Shown: in pieces, positions 61,581 through 64,000 of the stretch
Position numbering within the stretch: position 1 is the stretch's first letter
How the letters are laid out: each line of letters begins with the position of its first letter
Assembly (NCBI RefSeq): GCF_006864365.1
Contig: NZ_QHLJ01000005.1
Location: 1 to 64,000 of the forward strand
Reading direction: 5' to 3'
DNA length: 64,000 bases
Source of the DNA: Campylobacter sp. MIT 99-7217
GTDB lineage: Bacteria; Campylobacterota; Campylobacteria; Campylobacterales; Campylobacteraceae
Notes under the pieces: model-generated
Told to the model about the DNA's origin: nothing
The model's input: only the letters and a program-made list of their open reading frames with translations
Databases searched by the model: none
Program-made: the position numbers and the translations under genes

Positions 61581-61964
61581 ATGAATAATTTAGCTTATAA
61601 TGCTTACTCAGAAAATCAAGCAGGTATAGAGTCCCCTGAAAAGCTTATAGAAATGCTCTATGAGGGGCTTTTAAGATTTTGTTCTAGGATTAAGATTTAT
61701 ATTAGAAATGAAGACATAGAACAAAGAGTGTATTATGTAAAAAGAGCAACAGCTATTTTTATCGAGCTTATTAATAGTCTTGATTATGAAAAAGGTGGCG
61801 ATGTTGCTCATTATCTTAGTGGACTTTATACAAGGGAAATTCAACTTCTTTCTTTGGCAAATTTAGAAAATAATGAAGCTAGAGTAGATGAGGTCATCAA
61901 TGTTGTAAAAGGTTTATTGGAAGCTTGGAGAGAGGTTCATCAAGATGGCAAATTGGCTCAGTGA
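61581..61964 (+). CDS. fliS: Flagellin export chaperone FliS
   Basis: The product has 127 residues. The four-helix family pattern is visible: AYNAYSENQAGIESPEKLIE, MLYEGLLRFCSRIKIYIRNE, NSLDYEKGGDVAHYLSGLYT and VINVVKGLLEAWREVHQDGK. It binds the flagellin C-terminus to stop premature polymerisation. AAGGAAAGG precedes ATG 61581. It overlaps the following gene by 20 bases. Confidence 0.95.
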   Translation: MNNLAYNAYSENQAGIESPEKLIEMLYEGLLRFCSRIKIYIRNEDIEQRVYYVKRATAIFIELINSLDYEKGGDVAHYLSGLYTREIQLLSLANLENNEARVDEVINVVKGLLEAWREVHQDGKLAQ

Positions 61965-62169
61965 ATTTAAACTTGCTTTGATTGAAGAAGATATTGCAAA
62001 AATAGAGCTTTTGCTTGATAAGCCAGAATATAGTCAAAATGATGTTGGCGAGCTTATCCAAGCTAAGAGCTTGATTGATGAGGCAAACAGACTTATCTCA
62101 AATAAAAAAAATACTCTAGCTACAGAAATGCAAAAAGCAAAGAGAGCAAAAGAGTATACAAGGATTTGA
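61945..62169 (+). CDS. Small conserved protein after fliS
   Basis: The product has 74 residues, helical and charged (MANWLSEFKLALIEEDIAKI, AKSLIDEANRLISNKKNTLA). The start lies within fliS, so it is translationally coupled. The position matches a small hypothetical gene after fliS in C. jejuni; it may be a flagellar chaperone (FliT-like size), but this is inference only. Confidence 0.65.
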   Translation: MANWLSEFKLALIEEDIAKIELLLDKPEYSQNDVGELIQAKSLIDEANRLISNKKNTLATEMQKAKRAKEYTRI

Positions 62170-62189
62170 CCAAGATTTATCTTTGGTTG

Positions 62190-64000
62190 TTAAATTTTTT
62201 TTCTTTCATAAATTTTTCTTAACTTCATATCAAGTATAAAACATACTCTAAATAATGCTGGCACGACAAGTAGAGTAAGTAAGGTCGAGCTAATAAGCCC
62301 AAAAATCACAGCTATAGCCATAGGCGAGTTTCCCTCATAGCCTGAACCTCTTGAAAGAGCAAGAGGAAGCATAGCAAAAATCATCGCACAAGTTGTCATT
62401 AAAATAGCCCTAAGTCTTGCCTTGCCTGCTTCAATCAAGGCTTCATCAACATCAAGTCCCTCATGGCATTTTGTATTAGCAACATCAACAAGCAAAATCG
62501 CATTTTTACCCACCATTCCAAAGAGCAAGATCACAGCCACGAGGACAAATAAAGAAAAATTATTTCCCGTGATAAAAAGTCCAAAACAAGTGCCTGCAAA
62601 GGCTAGAGGCATGGTTAGCATGATGATAAGCGGTAAGATAAAGCTTTCATAAAGGGCGGCTAAAACAAGATAGATTAACAAAAAGCCAAGTCCTATAGCC
62701 ACTGCAAAGCCACTGATCGTTTCTCCAAGTAAATTTATAAAGCCTGAAAAGGCATAAGAAATGCCAGCTTTTTGACCTGTTATTTGGTTGATATGATCAA
62801 GGATATAGTTTTGCACTTCGCCTAAAGAAATTCCATCATTGCTTGCAGTAACCTTTATAGCTGTGTTTTTGTTATAGCGGTTGATCCTTGCTAAGTTTTC
62901 TTGATAGCTAAAATCCACAACACTTGCTAGATCAAGGATTAAACCCTCATTATTTTTGATTTGAATCCTTTTTAAAGCCTCTATATCTTTTTTATACTCT
63001 TTATCAAAACTTAAGATGATATCATCCTTGCTTGATCCTTGGTCTATCGAACCTACGCTAAGTTCTCCAAAAGAGTAGGCTAAGACCCCAGCTACATACT
63101 CGGCATTGACATTAAATTTCTTTATTTTTTCTTTATTAAGATAAACTCCAACCTCTGTTTTGAGCGAATTTCCATTATCATCAATGCCTACTATTTGAGG
63201 ATTTTGTGCAAGAAGTTCTTTTGCTCTTGTTGCAGCTTGTAAGACCTCGTTTAAATCATCTCCTAAAACCATGAATTGCACAGGTTCATCAACCCCAGCA
63301 CCACTAAATTTTGGAAGCTCTAAAACCTTAGACTTTAAAGAGCTACTTTTTAGTTTTTCTCTATATTCAGCGACGATCTCGGTTTGCCTTTGATCTCGGT
63401 ATTTTAGGCTTTTTAGCTTAACATAAATTTTAGCCTTTTTACTTTCTTTGGCATCATCATAACCCACAAGCAAGTAAGCATAATCCACCCTTTCATCGTT
63501 TTTAACCTGCTTTAAGACATTAAGGGAATTTCTTTGCATTTGCTCTAAGCTCACATCTTCTTTATTTTCAAGTAAAATTTGAAACTCGCTGTCATCTTCC
63601 ATAGGCAAAAAATCAAGCCCGATTCTTGTGGCTAAAAAAAAGCAAACTAAAACTATGGCAAAGCTTGTGATGATAAATTTAAGCTTATTTTGCAAAATTT
63701 GAAGCAAAAGCCTTTGATAAAAGGCTTCTATCTTTTCGAAATATTTTTCAGTTTTATGATAAAAAGCTCCCTCTTTGGCATTAAAAAACCTAGCACTTAA
63801 GCTAGGGATCAAAAATACAGCAACCAAGAAACTTACAACAACTCCTGAGGCTACGCTGATTCCTAAAGCATTAAAAAATAGCCCCGGAACAGAGTTCATA
63901 TAAGAAATAGGGATAAAAACACAAAGCAAGACTATAGATATGCTTAAAACACTAAAACCTATCTCATTTATCCCCTCAAAGGTTGCTTGCAAAGGAGGTA
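62190..64000 (-). CDS. RND efflux pump inner-membrane transporter (C-terminal part)
   Basis: The last 603 codons are in the window; the frame is open through 64000. It has RND features: GINEIGFSVLSISIVLLCVF at the edge (TM4-5), the second periplasmic loop, and TM7-12. Markers are IGLGFLLIYLVLAALYESFI, GMVGKNAILLVDVANTKCHE and GKARLRAILMTTCAMIFAML. The periplasmic part has the typical RIGLDFLPMEDDSEFQILLE. It is related to AcrB/CmeB/CmeF; which Campylobacter pump is not certain. It converges with the fliS operon. Confidence 0.88.
   Translation of the reverse strand, partial: PPLQATFEGINEIGFSVLSISIVLLCVFIPISYMNSVPGLFFNALGISVASGVVVSFLVAVFLIPSLSARFFNAKEGAFYHKTEKYFEKIEAFYQRLLLQILQNKLKFIITSFAIVLVCFFLATRIGLDFLPMEDDSEFQILLENKEDVSLEQMQRNSLNVLKQVKNDERVDYAYLLVGYDDAKESKKAKIYVKLKSLKYRDQRQTEIVAEYREKLKSSSLKSKVLELPKFSGAGVDEPVQFMVLGDDLNEVLQAATRAKELLAQNPQIVGIDDNGNSLKTEVGVYLNKEKIKKFNVNAEYVAGVLAYSFGELSVGSIDQGSSKDDIILSFDKEYKKDIEALKRIQIKNNEGLILDLASVVDFSYQENLARINRYNKNTAIKVTASNDGISLGEVQNYILDHINQITGQKAGISYAFSGFINLLGETISGFAVAIGLGFLLIYLVLAALYESFILPLIIMLTMPLAFAGTCFGLFITGNNFSLFVLVAVILLFGMVGKNAILLVDVANTKCHEGLDVDEALIEAGKARLRAILMTTCAMIFAMLPLALSRGSGYEGNSPMAIAVIFGLISSTLLTLLVVPALFRVCFILDMKLRKIYERKKI

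Overview
The window is AT-rich, gene-dense DNA of a Campylobacter-like member of the Campylobacterota. The chromosomal half holds an efp gene, a polyprenyl synthase-hemA-proS-fxsA-hemC-ubiD-like-flaG-fliD-fliS run, flhB next to ftsA/ftsZ, an AT-biased codon choice and many TTG/GTG starts. The hemA-to-fliS order is the one I know from thermotolerant Campylobacter (Cj0541-Cj0550 type). I cannot assign a species.

About 1-27,400 is most of a prophage; its left end lies outside the window. Structural genes sit on both strands: tail-fibre-like genes (minus, 1-5,110), putative internal/ejection proteins, portal and small terminase (plus, 5,236-8,343), large terminase (9,276-10,835), scaffold-like protein and an N4-gp56-type major capsid (11,043-13,171), and coiled-coil proteins (13,183-15,796). 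The replication side is on the minus strand: HicAB toxin-antitoxin, DnaG-like primase, DnaB/RepA-like helicase and a run of very small genes. A replication-initiator-like gene there is cut in two by an IS200/IS605-type element carrying TnpA and an intact TnpB. A tyrosine integrase operon closes the phage and also encodes a head-tail connector-like protein. Portal, terminase and N4-gp56-type capsid suggest a short-tailed phage.

The most notable phage signal is a promoter architecture that recurs five times: TTGCCC, exactly 24 bp, then a -10-like hexamer. It sits in front of the tail, ejection/portal, terminase, capsid and 15.8-kb genes. Two copies at 5,136-5,214 are back to back and fire divergently. 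A second is a canonical -1 slippery heptamer (T TTA AAA) just before a stop at 14,853, which would extend the protein by 43 codons.

At 27,409 the chromosome resumes inside an HlyD-type membrane-fusion gene whose 5' part is missing. Two ABC ATPases and two ABC-2 permeases follow, so the prophage or its integration appears to have decapitated a drug/metabolite efflux operon. Next come two restriction-modification units (32,007-36,390, minus), inserted downstream of uvrA. One restriction gene contains an 11-base G tract on the coding strand: it is out of frame as read here and would be a 377-residue protein with 10 G, so it looks phase variable.

36,414-64,000 is core chromosome: uvrA, flhB, ftsZ-ftsA, a PpiD/SurA-like protein, rsmH plus an FtsL-like protein, RNase P RNA, efp, ftsK (with a probable AUU start), the isoprenoid/haem/proS/menaquinone cluster, flagellar filament cap genes, and part of an RND efflux pump.
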